Shown: piece after piece, positions 33,792-33,853 of the stretch
How the letters are laid out: every line of letters starts with the position of its first letter
How positions within the stretch are numbered: the first letter of the stretch is position 1
Assembly (NCBI GenBank): GCA_026260175.1
Contig: JAKCWW010004291.1
Coordinates: forward strand, 1 to 33,853
DNA from: Reticulitermes lucifugus
Lineage: Eukaryota > Arthropoda > Insecta > Blattodea > Rhinotermitidae
DNA length: 33,853 nucleotides
Reading direction: 5' to 3'
Translations under genes and position numbers: made by a program
Notes under the pieces: generated by a model
The model's database searches: none
Seen by the model: the letters and a program-made list of their open reading frames with translations, nothing else
Told to the model about the DNA's origin: nothing

Positions 33792-33853
<62 letters not shown>
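33792..33853 (+). repeat. (GA)n microsatellite running off the right edge
   Basis: At least 31 uninterrupted GA units. On the gene strand this is (CT)n ending 22 nt before the acceptor of the acidic exon, so it doubles as an extended polypyrimidine tract. Confidence 0.97.

Overview
The window is animal nuclear DNA. It is AT-rich and intron-rich, with GT-AG splice sites, and it is full of decayed transposons and microsatellites. Insect-type versions of two conserved eukaryotic genes point to an insect. Large introns and a dispersed repeat of a kind I recall from cockroach and termite genomes hint at a hemimetabolous insect, but the order is only a guess.

Both recognisable genes lie on the minus strand, so they read from high to low coordinates. 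On the left is the 5' half of aminoacylase-1 (Acy1), an M20 zinc peptidase. Four coding exons (8492-8393, 5885-5716, 5208-5037, 1397-1251) join in phase into about 196 residues. They carry the first four zinc ligands and the catalytic Glu-Glu pair. The remaining exons lie off the left edge. On the right is the 3' half of a KMT2E/SETD5-type gene (Drosophila upSET). Five exons (33769-33356, 28924-28397, 25786-25504, 25413-25270, 24046-23133) join in phase into 760 residues plus stop. PHD and SET exons would lie off the right edge. This C-terminal part has an acidic segment with an HCF-1-binding-type tetrapeptide, an NLS-like stretch, an SxxEYRxRK motif, a charged helix and a polyproline tail ending almost at the stop codon.

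The 14.6 kb between the genes (8.5-23.1 kb) shows no convincing coding exon. It holds a 157-bp tandem duplication upstream of Acy1, a 5'-truncated non-LTR retrotransposon, a tRNA-type SINE, a 1.45-kb hAT element, a Tigger-like deletion derivative, and a 250-bp near-perfect palindrome interrupted by an assembly gap. Part of the left neighbourhood of 23.1 kb is probably the 3' UTR of the upSET-like gene, but I could not find its end.

The introns hold a piggyBac pseudogene and an older LINE-like remnant (Acy1 intron 3), two copies of one dispersed repeat, hAT ends, a second Tigger-like derivative, and a TTAA-flanked MITE beside a splice donor. I found no evidence of a new multi-gene system. The most unusual items are the palindrome with hammerhead-like motifs, the MITE next to the splice site, the (CT)n tract upstream of an acceptor, and the HCF-binding-type motif.
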